A DNA stretch of 33,116 nt from Mycocentrospora acerina (taxonomy: Eukaryota; Ascomycota; Dothideomycetes; Pleosporales): the NCBI GenBank assembly GCA_022701365.1, contig JAKUHH010000208.1, forward strand, positions 1 through 33,116, given 5' to 3'. Positions 21,364 to 32,536 of the stretch are shown here, in pieces. A model generated the notes under the pieces. The model did no database searches. It saw only the letters and a list, made by a program, of their open reading frames with translations, and was not told the DNA's origin. Position numbers and translations under genes: made by a program. The stretch's first letter is position 1. Every line of letters starts with the position of its first letter.

Positions 21364-22315
21364 ATGGACCCACCCAGATTTTCCAGAATAACGGTAATTG
21401 AACTAGTACAAACTGCGTCACCTCCGAATTGTACCGGACACGTCAGCTTCCTCCAGGACGGAACCGCTGCTGACTGCATTCAGCATTCACCCCCTTACGA
21501 ACTCATAGGGTGTCTTCTTCTTACTTGCAATCTTGTGGCGATTTTCAATGTCAGTACCTCTCTTGCCGGCCTCGGCTGCGGCTTTCGCACCACGAACCTG
21601 CGCTCAGGTCGTTCTGGCACCTAATATTGAGCCATGGTTAACGGAGACCCTGACGCGGCTTCGCAAATCCCGCTATCCACTCAAAAGCGCACAACGGCAC
21701 AAACAGCTTTTGGAAGAGGTCCTTTCAGGTCCTGAAGCGATATGGTCGTTATGTAGTATCATGGTACAGAAATTTACGTTTCTAGAGCTGCACGACGACT
21801 CTGATCGACAATTCGAGGTGCCGTTCAATTATCAGCTCATAGAAATCAAGGCTTATGTTGTGGTTGTCGACATGATTTTAGGAAACGGAGTTATTTTTAA
21901 GCTCACACCATCGACTATCGACTCACTCATCAATTATCATAAGGACATCTGTTTGGCCAACATGGCAAATAAGAGCTCTGAAAGGTCTACAGAGAAGCAA
22001 CAGCTGGAAATACTACAGGATGGTTTTTCGAAGGCTGTCAACAGCTACATTTATCGTGCCGAACCCAAGGTACTAGAGGGACTAGATGAGAAGGGCGCAG
22101 GCGAACTTCCCGAGGCATGTGGCGAGGACGTCAGGAACGCCTTTTTCAACGAATTTCCCCAGCTGTTGACCCCTGCTCTTTCTCACGGATCCGACGACTT
22201 TGAATCGGCATTGAACATATTCTACCAATCAGATGCCTCTAAGACGAGCCAGTACAAGCAAAATACGCATGTTAGATTTTTCAATGAACCTTTCATTGAA
22301 CCATGCTTTAGCTAG
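21364..22315 (+). CDS. Hypothetical two-exon protein, 297 residues
   Basis: Exon 1 (21364-21549, 62 codons from ATG) joins exon 2 (21608-22315) in phase 0 across a 58-nt intron with a GTCAGT donor and CTCAG acceptor. The spliced frame is fully open to TAG at 22313. Exon 1 ends with a hydrophobic stretch (IGCLLLTCNLVAIFN). Exon 2 encodes a largely helical, soluble-looking domain with WLTETLTRLRKSRYPLKS, a central hydrophobic VVVVDMILGNGVIF, and an acidic C-terminal part. I do not recognise the family. Without the splice, exon 2 lacks an ATG before codon 6 of its ORF and starts right after a stop at 21506, which favours the spliced model. The branch point is weak, so the exon 1 assignment is less certain than exon 2. 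Confidence 0.52.
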
Positions 22316-22683
22316 AATGTTAGCAATGAACTCTGGACCGACAGAGAAGAACCACATGACTTTAAGAAAATCCTGGCCGCATATTATTTCCAGCTTAGTC
22401 TACTGAGCTGAGTAAGGAAAGGCTAGATATGAAGTAGACACAATCTAGAATATAACCTAGAATACAACCTAGAATACAATCAATCAGAATGTAAATAACC
22501 CTCCTAGGGTCTGATTTATGTAACTTAATCTGCCACGTATTCTGACAAAAACCTCTATTGTCTGAGTGCTGTTATGCTGATTGTTATCATTTAATAAGCG
22601 TTCACTTGGGTAGTTCATGATCTGAGAATAGAAAAAGGACCACTCAAAAGTGAGACATCTATTCTGATATAAGGCTACTCTTT
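22316..22683. other. Intergenic with a short tandem repeat
   Basis: Downstream flank of the hypothetical gene. Apart from the 12-bp repeat at 22445-22480 nothing is seen; the minus ORF at 22484-22723 has no motif. Confidence 0.4.
22445..22480. repeat. Three 12-bp tandem units
   Basis: CTAGAATATAAC, CTAGAATACAAC and CTAGAATACAAT follow directly on one another (36 bp). The units differ only by C/T transitions. Confidence 0.85.
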
Positions 22684-22791
22684 CACTTCTTAGCCGCCAT
22701 CTTAAACACAGCGTACAGAACAAAACAGATTAATAGCAAAGAATTATTCGCTGTAGTCAGAGCTCTGAAGAGACTTTGCAGACTCACTTCA
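22684..22791 (+). pseudogene. Possible relic of a Ty3/gypsy RNase H segment
   Basis: The frame starting at 22684 reads about 36 codons that include NSKELFAVVRALKRL. LTR-retrotransposon RNase H domains typically have a (D/E)KELLA(I/V)V-ALK-type helix here. Stops follow at once (TAG 22790) and no other retrotransposon domain or LTR is visible. It rests on one short motif, so this is a suggestion only. Confidence 0.3.
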
Positions 22792-23326
22792 TAGAAAATA
22801 GACAAGAAAGACTTGTACTACATACAGGCCGTGATCTGATGTACGATCAAGCTACTGTACTTTCCGTAAAAGAGTGTATTAGAAGAATAAATCAGCGAAT
22901 TACGCAGTTTACTTAAAGCCAGGTTAGCATGATCAGTCCTGTTCCGAGAATGAAAGCCGTAAATATATCTTGTGCTTTACTCATAGTAACTGGCACTGAT
23001 TACTCTACTAAATGCATTTTCTGACCACAACCCATCCTTGACGATTTCGAGTGCGGTATAGCGCTGTAATGGCAGGAAGTCTATTCCAACGATAGAGCTA
23101 TTTCGACCTCAGGAGAGGTATGTTATAAAGAATTTTGTGAATGTGACCCATCAGTAAGCCTCTAACTCATTCTTGCAATTGTGTTATGGTGATATTACCA
23201 CATTGTTCAAAATCCTCTTCTATGTACTAAACACAAGTTGTTCGACCTACTGAACTACGGCTGCTTATACTGTTTAATTTTCCTTGTTCCAAGTTGAGTA
23301 CGTGCTGTCAACTATCTGCTTGAAGT
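22792..23326. other. Intergenic before the SulP-like pseudogene
   Basis: AT-rich with stops in all frames. SulP relatives usually have a long cytoplasmic N-terminus before the first helix; I cannot find it here, so it may have decayed beyond recognition. Confidence 0.4.
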
Positions 23327-26206
23327 ATGATTTCTCAGAGTCTTGTAATGAAGAGATGGAAATGGACGTGCCAGAGAGGACTACGACGTTGCTATGACGA
23401 GGTATGTAGTATCTCTCTAGCTGCAGTACTACTTGGAGCGGCCTTTAACATTCTGGAAGCTTATGAGTCTACACATATTGCAACTAACAACTAACGCGGA
23501 TTTTCCTTGACAATACATAGTTTCTATTGGCATACTACTTTTCCCATCCGCAGTACAACATGCCGCTTTCAGTGGTCTTCAGACACAGGCTATGTCTTTG
23601 TATATCATAAGGTAATGTAAAAGACGTTAGGCTTTTGTTTAGATGTTAACTGACAAACAAAAGTACAGTTGTATCACAACTAACTCTTACACTGGGAGGA
23701 TCAAGTTTGCCTAGCGCTCTAGGATCGACTTTGGCTCAAGTGCTTCCATTTCTTCGAAGTATTGCGTCTACTATTCAAACAACACTTACTGACGGTCATG
23801 TCGAGGTTATACCAACAACAATGGCTGCCTATGCAATGACAAGTCTGCTTCTTGGAACGATTTTCACCTTGCTTGGCACTCTGCGATGTGGCCGTTTCGT
23901 GGGATACTTCCCCCAGATTGTGATGACAGGTGTAGTGGGTACGAAAAGGGCTTTATCATCTTGAGAAAGAAGACTGATAGTAGTAGGTGCTGTGGGCGTG
24001 TCCTTATTTCATCTGGGACTCGAAGTCACTCTCCCGGAGTCATCTCCTCGTCTTACCTTGAAATCCGTCAATGAGATTCTCCTCAGCAATGCTCACCTGC
24101 CACTTCTCACGGCGTCCGTAGTTCCAGCATTGTTTCTATCTGTATCCGTACACCTTGAGTGGATTGCAAAGTCTACAAAGAACTTAACTCGGCACGCACT
24201 CTATGTGCCCATCTTCTGCTTTGCCATTGCCGGCTTCTTCTGGATTGCTGTTGCTGCCAAGGGTGGCACAGATGAAAAGGTGCGGAATAAACTTGCATCT
24301 ATTGGATGGCTATATAGAACAGAGACGTCTCGTCACCAGAACAACAAAACGTTTGCTTGGAACTACTGGGCGCTATTCAGCTTCGGACATATTGAATGGC
24401 ACGCTATAGCAGCCGCAGCGAATAATATTGTTCTACTCCTCATCGTGGGATCGTTAAGTCTTCCAGTCTTTGTACCTGCGACGGCGTTGGCACTGGATAT
24501 ACCTATGTATAGTATGAACCACGAGTTTCTCGGACATGGCCTGGCAAACGTTGCGGCGGGAATGATTGGAACTGTGCCTAATCTACTGGTAGGCCTACCG
24601 AAATCTCCTTCGTTCCGAGTTATGGCATCACTGAACGTTTCTTAGGTTTTCTCGAACACTCGATTCTTTGCCCTTGCTGGTGGAGGTCGTCCAGAAGCGG
24701 CGGTAGTTGCTGTTCTCACGATTGCGTTCTTCTTCGTGTCGCCCTATCTCCTACCTTACATACCGACCATACAGGCATCTGCTCTTCTTCTGTTCATTGG
24801 GATTGAACTAATGATTGATGCGTTGTGGGAGTCGAGCAGGTCTTTGATGTGGTGCGAGTGGCTCACGGTGGCAGGCACGACGCTGGCGTGCAGCTTTGCC
24901 GGTTTCGCGCCAGGTATTGGTATCGGGCTCGGGATTGCTATGATGTTCCAGTACTATCAACAGGTTGTTGGTTCGGTAGGAAGTTCCTGGAAGTTCCAAG
25001 TCTTGACTAATTTAGCCATCTAGCGCCCGCGCATGACGCAGCCATGCGCCTCGCCACATGCTGATTCCGATGACATCGATGAACGTTGCCCTTCAGCATA
25101 TATCCTACGGCCAGTTTCATGTCTGAGTTCTTTAAGTCTCTCTAAAGAGATTGAAGTTGCCAAACTTGCTCCTCTTCAAATCGAGTCGAGTTGCGGTCAT
25201 GGACAACCGTTTATCATTCACTTGTCAGGACACGTAGGGTCTGGAGCCATACCAATGATGGAGCAATTCTTGAATACTGAACCAAACGTCAGTCAGACGA
25301 CTTCGTCATTCATTATTCTGGATCTCAGTGCAGTCGCCACGATCGAGACTTGCGTCGCAGAATTCATATCACGCTATAATAAGAAGCTTGCTATCTTGCA
25401 CGTCCGATCGATAGTAGTTGCCGGACTCAAACGAGGCTCAAAAACGCACGAAGGTATAATAAGAGGGAACGTAATGTGCTGGTGGCCAGCTAATGAGTTA
25501 AGTGCGGAACGTTTTCAACTTGAAGGAACAACGCGTCTGTTATTTGTAGCAGCTTACGAAGAATTGGCGGAGGCAATTTGTGCCTGCTGGTTCAGGAAGC
25601 ATGGTGAGTGGTGGATTGTATCAGCCTTGGGGGAGTTATTGACAACAAGCAGAATATCGTCAACAACAAGAACAAGACAAACTTCTTCTGCAAGAAGTTG
25701 TGCGTCAGATCGTACCCCATCTCCCATTGACGCATCTAGCAGAGCAGGAGCGTATGGTAGCGGCAGGGCTAACCATTCGCAAACTAGCGAAAGATGAGGC
25801 TCTAACATGCAGATTATATCGGTGGCAAAAGGTTTTTCTCGTCTTGAAAGGCCGGGTGATGTTACGAAGTCTACACGGTGAACGGGAGGAGTCATTTTCA
25901 CAACGACCAACCCGAGAGGCTGCTCTGAGAGCTCTGCAGAATCTTTCCACAACTATCCAAATTCATCTCAAAAGGTACATCCGTTCCAGTTGTCGATCTG
26001 AGGTCAAACACGACCCGATCAGTAAACACCTCACCCTAGGTGATATTTTCAGCCGGGATAAACAACCTACAGTTTGTGCACATGTATTAGATGAACATTG
26101 CTGGATCCTGGATGTTGATCCCTCAAATTTGGTAGGCCTGGCAGTTTTGGCACACCTCGCTACCCATGAATTTTGCAAAGAAACGACGGAGGTGAGAGAA
26201 GAGTAG
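23327..26206 (+). pseudogene. SulP (SLC26-like) transporter with STAS and cyclic-nucleotide-binding-like domains
   Basis: The product resembles the fungal YGR125W/Vsb1 group of sulfate-permease-family proteins (vacuolar membrane in yeast), which carry about ten helices, a STAS domain and a C-terminal cNMP-like domain. Exons 23521-23611, 23664-23938, 23987-25603 and 25650-26206 join in phase across introns of 52, 48 and 46 nt. A first exon (from about 23327, with AAVLLGAAFNILEA) cannot be joined in frame: the only nearby GT (23467) gives the wrong phase. Landmarks are LGGSSLPSALGS, MTGVVG-AVGVSLFHLGLEV, HGLANVAAGMIG (membrane domain), SFIILDLSAVATIE (STAS) and VPHLPLTHLAEQE to ILDVD (cNMP-like). 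The cNMP part comes into frame only by splicing 25604-25649. In-frame TAG codons at 24643 and 25021 break the protein; both fit CAG or TGG mutated by one transition. The N-terminus looks short or lost. Confidence 0.85.
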
Positions 26207-26760
26207 GTCTCAGAGAACGCTAAATGACGTTGAAATTTACCAGGAAGCTTACTTCTACCAGTCAGAGTTACTAGTAAATCATATAAATAAGCTACAGCTA
26301 CTTCTATAAAGTGCTCTTTAATGAGTCGGATGTTGCTTTCAAAGGCCCAACTTGACGTCCTGTCTATCTTGCAGTCACCATGTACGAATTTGGTCGAAAG
26401 AAATCGTAAAAGGAGTGTTCAAAAAACAAATAGGAACAGCGGCGCGTTTTAAGTTATATTAAAAGTGGCTTTAACAAATAAGCTCATTGTTGTTGTCAAA
26501 AAGTCAACACGTTGAGAAGATAGTGTTCGCGGTGGTCGCTGTGAAGGCGCTACACGCTGATTGGTTGCGGCATCAGCCGATGGCTTAGAACGCACTTTCC
26601 TCCGCCATATTATAGGTAGTATGCACGTAGTAATACAATCATCAGTTCTCCACTTTCTCTAGTCCAATCCTTTCCTCTCTGTTCCTCCTCTCAGCAGATT
26701 GCCCGAGTCATGAAACCATTTCACCCTAGATTTAGCCTGAAAAGTACACTAATCTCATAC
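26207..26760. other. Intergenic, no gene seen
   Basis: Downstream flank of the SulP-like gene. A CT-rich stretch at about 26640-26700 precedes a MITE; no ORF with a motif. Confidence 0.45.
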
Positions 26761-26979
26761 CAACGTCCATCCCTTCGACGCGGGACACCCCCGGTGGGGA
26801 CAACATCATCATGTAAGCTGTTGTCGACTTCGTCTCATCCGTCTTGAATAAAGAAACGACATAAGTGGTCTTAAAGACTAATTTTCGAAGTTAGGAAAGT
26901 TTCCATTACCGTTGAGCTTTGAGGTAGGAGTGCATTGTCCCGCTGCAGTGGGTGTCCCGCGTTGAAGGGATAGACGTTA
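26761..26979. mobile_element. MITE-like foldback element, 219 bp (copy 2)
   Basis: The arms are about 43 bp. The left begins CAACGTCCATCCCTTCGACG and the right, reverse-complemented, begins TAACGTCTATCCCTTCAACG; both continue CGGGACACCC and later GGGACA. The left outer TA appears as CA. No coding capacity. The shared TAACGTCC...TCCCT end ties it to copies 1, 3 and 4. Confidence 0.83.
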
Positions 26980-27968
26980 ATTTATAGAAAACACCACGAC
27001 AAAGAATTGCACAATTTTTTTTTGAGTAAACACTATCACTGTTAAAAGAACTCTCATAATGAAGACATGTTTTTAATAACTATCTGACATTATTCACGCA
27101 AAATAACTATCGTTCTGTCAGCATGATACGATCCAGTCACAGTTAGAACGAGAGGACGGCTTGCCTCCAGCCCCAAAAACTAGCAGCTTCTATTGAAATT
27201 AGAACTTTCCGTTCACTTGTTATAATCGCGAAGAAGCTTAAGCAAGTTTTTGATACGCACAGTGTCGAGTAGAGTATATTAATCCACTAGTCTCACAACT
27301 AAAGATTTATTGACTTTTTGCTGTGGCACATGGATAGAGAGATCAGTAATGTGACAAATTCTGGACTTATTATTATCTTTGAGGCCAATAGCACGTGTCT
27401 GAAAAGTTATGTCTGAAAATGTGTTCATCCTAAAACCTAAGCCATTGAATATTAATGAGGAAGTAGGCTACACACTTAACTGTTAGACATAGCCTTGTTG
27501 AGTTATTGAATATTACTACCTTTACTGTACCTACGTTTTCAACAAATCACTATGCAGTTTACGTAGCAATTACAACTTTTATAAAGCCTTTCTTTAAAAA
27601 CCTTGAAAATTAAGATTTGTAACAAGCGCTTACAGAGAAGTCTTAGCTTTTGATCTAAGACATATCCCTTGATTTGCACGAAATTAGCATGACCTGTTGA
27701 CAGCCAATAATGGTCGACTAATTAATACTTGAGTAACTGTGAAGGTACCCAGCGCTTTGAAAATGTTCTTTTCTTACTTATCTTACTACTTAACAATTCT
27801 TTTATTGACGACTTCCTTAAAGATCATGTGTATTACATAGAGTTTGGCCTGAATTCAGTTAACTAGCTTTATGTTTGGACTTTTGTTAGTATACAGCTCT
27901 CTCTCACTCTGCTTTGAAAGCTAGAAGGTACTTAAGTGTATAATCTTACGCATCATGAAATATAACAG
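26980..27968. other. AT-rich intergenic region
   Basis: About 1 kb, AT-rich, with stops in all frames. I see no gene, repeat or RNA signature between the two MITE-like elements. Confidence 0.5.
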
Positions 27969-28114
27969 TAACGCCACTCCCTATGGAGCAAAACTCCCGA
28001 TAGGCCGAAAATAACTAATGAAACACCGTGTTAGGTCGTGATAACCGCTATCCTTGGGTTTTCATTGGTTGTTCTCGGCCCACTTGGTTCTTCGCCACGC
28101 AGGGAGGGACGTTA
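27969..28114. mobile_element. MITE-like foldback element, 146 bp (copy 3)
   Basis: Almost the whole element folds back on itself. The left arm begins TAACGCCACTCCCTATGGAG; the reverse complement of the right begins TAACGTCCCTCCCTGCGTGG. Further matches include GGCCGA(A/G)AA and AATGAAA about 35-50 bp in. Mismatches are mainly transitions. TA flanks both ends. It has exactly the same length as the copy at 31362-31507. Confidence 0.78.
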
Positions 28115-28684
28115 CATAGCCTTCGAAGGAACAACGTCCTGACAACTATCAAGTACAAAGATCTTGCAGGGAATAGTTTCAGGTATTTAATGCTTCAAAC
28201 ATCATTCCGAGAAGCTTCTATCAATCTGACCAAGTCTCATTACGCAAAATGGGCGTTAAATCATCATTCCTTGACTTCTGATACTTATTTAAGCTGGTTC
28301 CATTGCTGATGCTTCTTACTTCACATTCAGCGTATTATGAATGATCTTTTCTTTGTTTTGGGTTGTTTATAAAGTTTCCAAGTCGCGAAATCAGAGAGCG
28401 AGCTACATGTAACAGCTTGGCTGCTGTGCTTCTATCATCCATACCGCTTAGACAATTGAGATCGCCAACAGGAGATCTCATCAGCCATTGATTGCTAGCA
28501 AAGCCTCTGACCAACTCTCTGGCGATTCGGGATTCACGACGGTCTCTGCTCTAAAGCTTAGATAATTTTGACAGTGTCAACCAAGATTGTTTCCAACTTC
28601 TTTCAGTGCTATTGAAGTAATTGAACGCCTATTGAGACAGATAGAAAGGCATCAAAAAGCAGGATTCTAGTGACAATAACAAGT
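28115..28684. other. Upstream region of the NLR-like gene
   Basis: No supported gene; an ORF at 28028-28309 overlaps the MITE and has no motif. This stretch would hold the NLR promoter. No clear TATA box was found. Confidence 0.4.
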
Positions 28685-31089
28685 ATGAAAACGTCTGGCA
28701 CGAAATACGCAAGAGACCAGTATTCAGTAGGATGGATATGCGCTCTACCAGTAGAGCTAGCAGCTGCGAGAGTTATGTTAGACGAAACTCATGCAGAGAT
28801 TCCAAGAGACAGATCTGACCCCAATTTGTATACGCTCGGGCGCATTGGCAATCTCAACGTGGTGATGACGTGTTTACCAGCTGGCCACATTGGTATTGGT
28901 CCTGCTGCAGTGATTGCAGCACACATGATGGCCAAGTTCAAGTCTATTCGCTTCGGCATGATGATTGGGGTCGGAGGGGGAGTGCCTAGCCGAACAGCAG
29001 ACATCCGGCTGGGAGACGTTGTGGTCAGCCACCCGTTCAAACAACATGGCGGTGTAGTGCAGTACGACTTTGGAAAAATGGGGCAGGGAGGCCAGATTAC
29101 GCACGGAGGGTTTCTGAACTCACCGCCACAAGTGCTGCTAAACGCGGTATCACAGCTTCAAGCTGAACAATACATAGACAAGAGCAGACTCAACGCACAC
29201 CTGGCTGCCATCACACAATTTGCAGACTTCAGCCGTGATAAAGCAGGTCCTGACGTATTGTTTCCTGCAGAATACACTCATATAGAAGGCATCAATTGTG
29301 ATTAATGCAAAGACGAGAGGGCCATTTTCCGGTCGGCGCGGCGATCTTACGATGAAGTGACCGTTCACTACGGCACCATCGCGTCAGGCAACCAGGTCAT
29401 GAAGGATGGCGTGACAAGAGATCAACTGAGCAAGAAGCTCGGGGGGGTATTATGCTTTGAAATGGAGGCGGCAGGTTTGATGAACAGCTTTCCTTGTCTG
29501 GTGGTCCGCGGGATTTGCGACTACGCAGATTCGCACAAGAACAAAACATGGCAGCCGTATGCAGCAGCGACAGCAGCAGCATACGGAAAAGCAATTTTAT
29601 CAATCGTGAACGAATCAGACGTAGTAGAAGAAAGGCCAGCCACAGAAGCGGTTGCGTATCGCGTTCCTTTCAGTTTGAAGGACGTGCCCGTCGGGAAGTT
29701 TATTGATCGTCCAAAAGATATGCGGACACTAGAGAAAACACTATTACCAGGAGAAAAGGACCATTCACGCCGATCATTGATTTTGCATGGACTTGGTGGT
29801 ATAGGTAAAACACAGCTTGCAGCCAGCTTTGCTCGGCGCTATCAAGACAGCTTCTCAGCAGTCTTTTGGCTTGATGGAAAGAGTGAGACTAGCATGAAAA
29901 AGAGTCTTGCAGCGTGTGCTCTCAGGATAACAGCGATCCAGGTGTCCGAAAGGAGCCATGACTATGCTGGCGGAGAAGTCACTGATGTCGAAGAAGCAGC
30001 GAGACAAACGCTGCACTGGCTGAGCATACCTGGTAACAGTCAGTGGTTGGTAGTAGTAGATAATGTAGACCGAGAAAATCAAACGCGAGATCTCAATGTT
30101 GAAGCATTTGATGTGGAAGAATACTTGCCAGAGGCAGACCATGGATCGATACTCATCGTCACCAGTTTGTCACGTTTTAGACACATTGGGGAGCGGTGGA
30201 GGGTGAACAAAGTAGATCAAAACCAAGCACAGAGCATCTACAGTATATGGTACGGAAAGTGCATCTGTAAGTGCTCCTGAAACTCAATGCTGTTCAGTCA
30301 TGACCCAAAGACAGGAGTACTAAGTCTTTCTCAGCGCAAAATATCGAAGATCTGCTAGTGCTCCTCGATGGCCTACCATCAGCTCTTGCTCAAGCTGCAT
30401 TGTACATGAGCGAGACAGGCGCCAGTTCTTGCGACTACATACATCTGTACAAAGAGCGATGGGGTGAGATGATGAATTATTATGACGGGACACAGAGGCC
30501 ATTGTGCGGTTACTTTGGTGGGAATATGGCGACAACTTGGTCTGCGTCATACGTGGCTGTCAAAGCAATCTCTGAAACTGCAGCAAGTTTGTTTCTTCTC
30601 TGGGCACACTTGGACAGCAAGGATTTATGGTACGGACTTCTTGAAGCGGCGTCAAAACAGTCACATGTACCTGTAAAAGCCGTTCCAGCGTGGTTGAGGA
30701 AGATCACGTGCAGCGAAATAGAATTCAACAAGGCCCTTGGAGTGTTATATGATCATTCCATGGTGGAGGAAAGGCAGCATCAAAAAGGTCACAGCTTACA
30801 CCCAGTAGTACACCAATGGGCTCTTCACATGCAAACCAAGTGTCAGCGAAGGGCACTGTCGAAGTTGGCGTTTACCCTTGTTGGTCTAGCGATTGCGCTG
30901 AGTTACAAGAAGGCTGATGACGTCATGAAGACGCGCCTACGTCCACATGCGCGACTCTGTCTAGATGGGGTTGGAAGGATTTCCGGCCTGCAACAAGAAG
31001 ACTGCTCGCCAAAACCTACTGAGGATGTGAATCATGTCGCATCATGGGCCTTCCTTCATTTAGTTGATCTTCAGATTCGAGGTAGTTAG
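28685..31089 (+). pseudogene. NLR/STAND protein: PNP_UDP domain plus NB-ARC, one nonsense codon, no repeats
   Basis: Exon 1 (28685-30266) and exon 2 (30335-31089) join in phase across a 68-nt intron (GTAAGT, ACTAAG branch, TTTCTCAG). The 778-codon frame has an N-terminal nucleoside-phosphorylase-like domain (about residues 15-300): VGWICALPVE, the Gly-rich MIGVGGGVP at 93-101, GTIASGNQVMKDG, FEMEAAG around 258-264 and RGICDYADSHK near 275-285. An NB-ARC NTPase follows: Walker A GLGGIGKT at 369-376, Walker B WLVVVDNVD at 454-462, GSILIVTS, GLPSALAQAA, and a winged-helix HPVVHQW near 683. Fungal NLRs of this type usually end in TPR or ankyrin repeats; here the frame stops after the winged-helix region. 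Codon 207 is TAA (29303-29305), where relatives suggest CAA. Such proteins act in non-self recognition and cell death. The copy is probably dead unless the stop is a sequencing error. Confidence 0.88.
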
Positions 31090-31361
31090 ACAGGGCAGAT
31101 ATCGTAATGACTCTTTTTCAACATGGGAACATCACATCATCTTGGCAGCAGGTAGAAGAAAGTTTACAATCACGCCTAGGGCACCTTTTCATTGCGTACC
31201 AATACAACGCTGGAAAAAAAGTGATTCCTCTATGGAACGTGTTGGGGAATCAACAAGAATTAAATTAAATTCGTCTGATGAAGTGCTGGCAGTCTTGACA
31301 ATAGTACAGAGAAATGTAGGTGTTTTTTCGCTGGCTGTCTCGTGTTAGAACAATCAGTAAA

Positions 31362-31507
31362 TGATGTCCGTCCTTGCGTAACAGGACACCCTGCGTGTTG
31401 GGACCAGCCAATCAACTTGCAGATTTTGGACAGAAGTCTGTGATTTAAGCGAGCTGATTGGCCGGTCCCGGCACACAGGGTGTCCCGCTACGCAGGGATG
31501 GACGTTA
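31362..31507. mobile_element. MITE-like foldback element, 146 bp (copy 4)
   Basis: The arms are about 58 bp. The left begins TGATGTCCGTCCTTGCGTAA and the right, reverse-complemented, begins TAACGTCCATCCCTGCGTAG. Both continue with GGACACCCTG, then GGGACC(A/G)GCCAATCA. Differences are almost all C/T or G/A. The left outer dinucleotide is TG instead of TA. It lies about 270 bp after the NLR stop codon. Confidence 0.87.
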
Positions 31508-31509
31508 GC

Positions 31510-31862
31510 GACTTTAAGGCGATGACTGAAGCCAACGTTTTCAACAACAAAGATGATAAATTCAGAACAATGTCTTATGCTAACTTAGACAAGTTAATTA
31601 GTATACTTGAAATATGTAATGTCTTAAAGCTAAAAACTCTAACCGTGCGATTAGAATTAAGAATCCTCAATCTAGGCTGTGATAANGACTTTAAGGCGAT
31701 GACTGAAGCCAACGTTTTCAACAACAAAGATGATAAATTCAGAACAATGTCTTATGCTAACTTAGACAAGTTAATTAGTATACTTGAAATATGTAATGTC
31801 TTAAAGCTAAAAACTCTAACCGTGCGATTAGAATTAAGAATCCTCAATCTAGGCTGTGATAA
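31510..31862. repeat. Perfect 176-bp direct repeat around a single N
   Basis: Bases 31510-31685 and 31687-31862 are identical, separated only by the N at 31686. The first copy starts three bases after the MITE. Identity over 176 bp with an N between is what is left when two overlapping contig ends are joined without merging. The long ORF across the N is therefore not evidence for a gene. Confidence 0.92.
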
Positions 31863-32536
31863 AATCAGTATAATATTTTTTTAAAACACTTGCCTTCTTT
31901 CTTTTTTGCTATTTCGTCTTCCCTTTCCTGTTTTTGATGTTGCGAGCTAAAGACTAGTCGAGTTCTTTGCAGCTGTGAGATTAAGGCATATTTTGCTAGC
32001 TGAAAGATATACCTACATAATGTATTAAAAGTGATCAACAACGTGATCTGCTTCGCAATTGCGAAAACAGAAAAAATCAATTCAAGTGTTGAGGGATCGA
32101 CCTATAGCAAGTGGTTTGATGTATTCTTTCACAAAACAAAGTGATGGTGATAATTGTACCTTTCCACTTTCTTTATACACCTGCTAATTCGATCATGAAG
32201 TGCATGTGTACGTAAAGGAAATGGCGTTAAACGCAGTGTGTTGTAATCGAGCAAGGCGAAAAAATCAAGTGATGCGCTCGACCATGATTGGCTTTTGGAC
32301 TTGCTTACTGGAAGCAGTACACAATGTCAGTGAACGCGACTTTGAACGTTCGAAAAGATTACAACTCACTAAACCTCGCGCACAGCATGATCCCACCTCG
32401 CCGCCCTTTCCCTAATTAATACACCAAGCGAAAAGCTGTTTCTGATATAGAGTGGTCTTCGGTTCCTACTCTTCTCTTTCATAGAACTGGCGTTTTTTCT
32501 TGTTTTGTATTATTACATGGTTGCCTGCGCGACAGA
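31863..32536. other. Intergenic before the right-edge ORF
   Basis: No recognised gene; an ORF at 32200-32415 has no motif. The last 100 bases contain CT-rich tracts that could belong to the promoter of the ORF starting at 32537. Confidence 0.4.

Noticed and set aside
21533..21607. A TTG start for the 260-codon ORF
   Set aside because: TTG starts are not expected in fungal nuclear genes, and an in-phase spliced ATG at 21364 gives a better model.
9265..29305. Stop-codon reassignment or programmed readthrough across the window
   Set aside because: All three stop codons occur, at positions expected from transitions, and intact genes here end at normal stops. RIP and drift explain them better.
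31480..31884. A 134-codon ORF with an internal repeat
   Set aside because: It crosses the N at 31686 and consists of the same 176 bp twice; it is a product of the likely assembly join.
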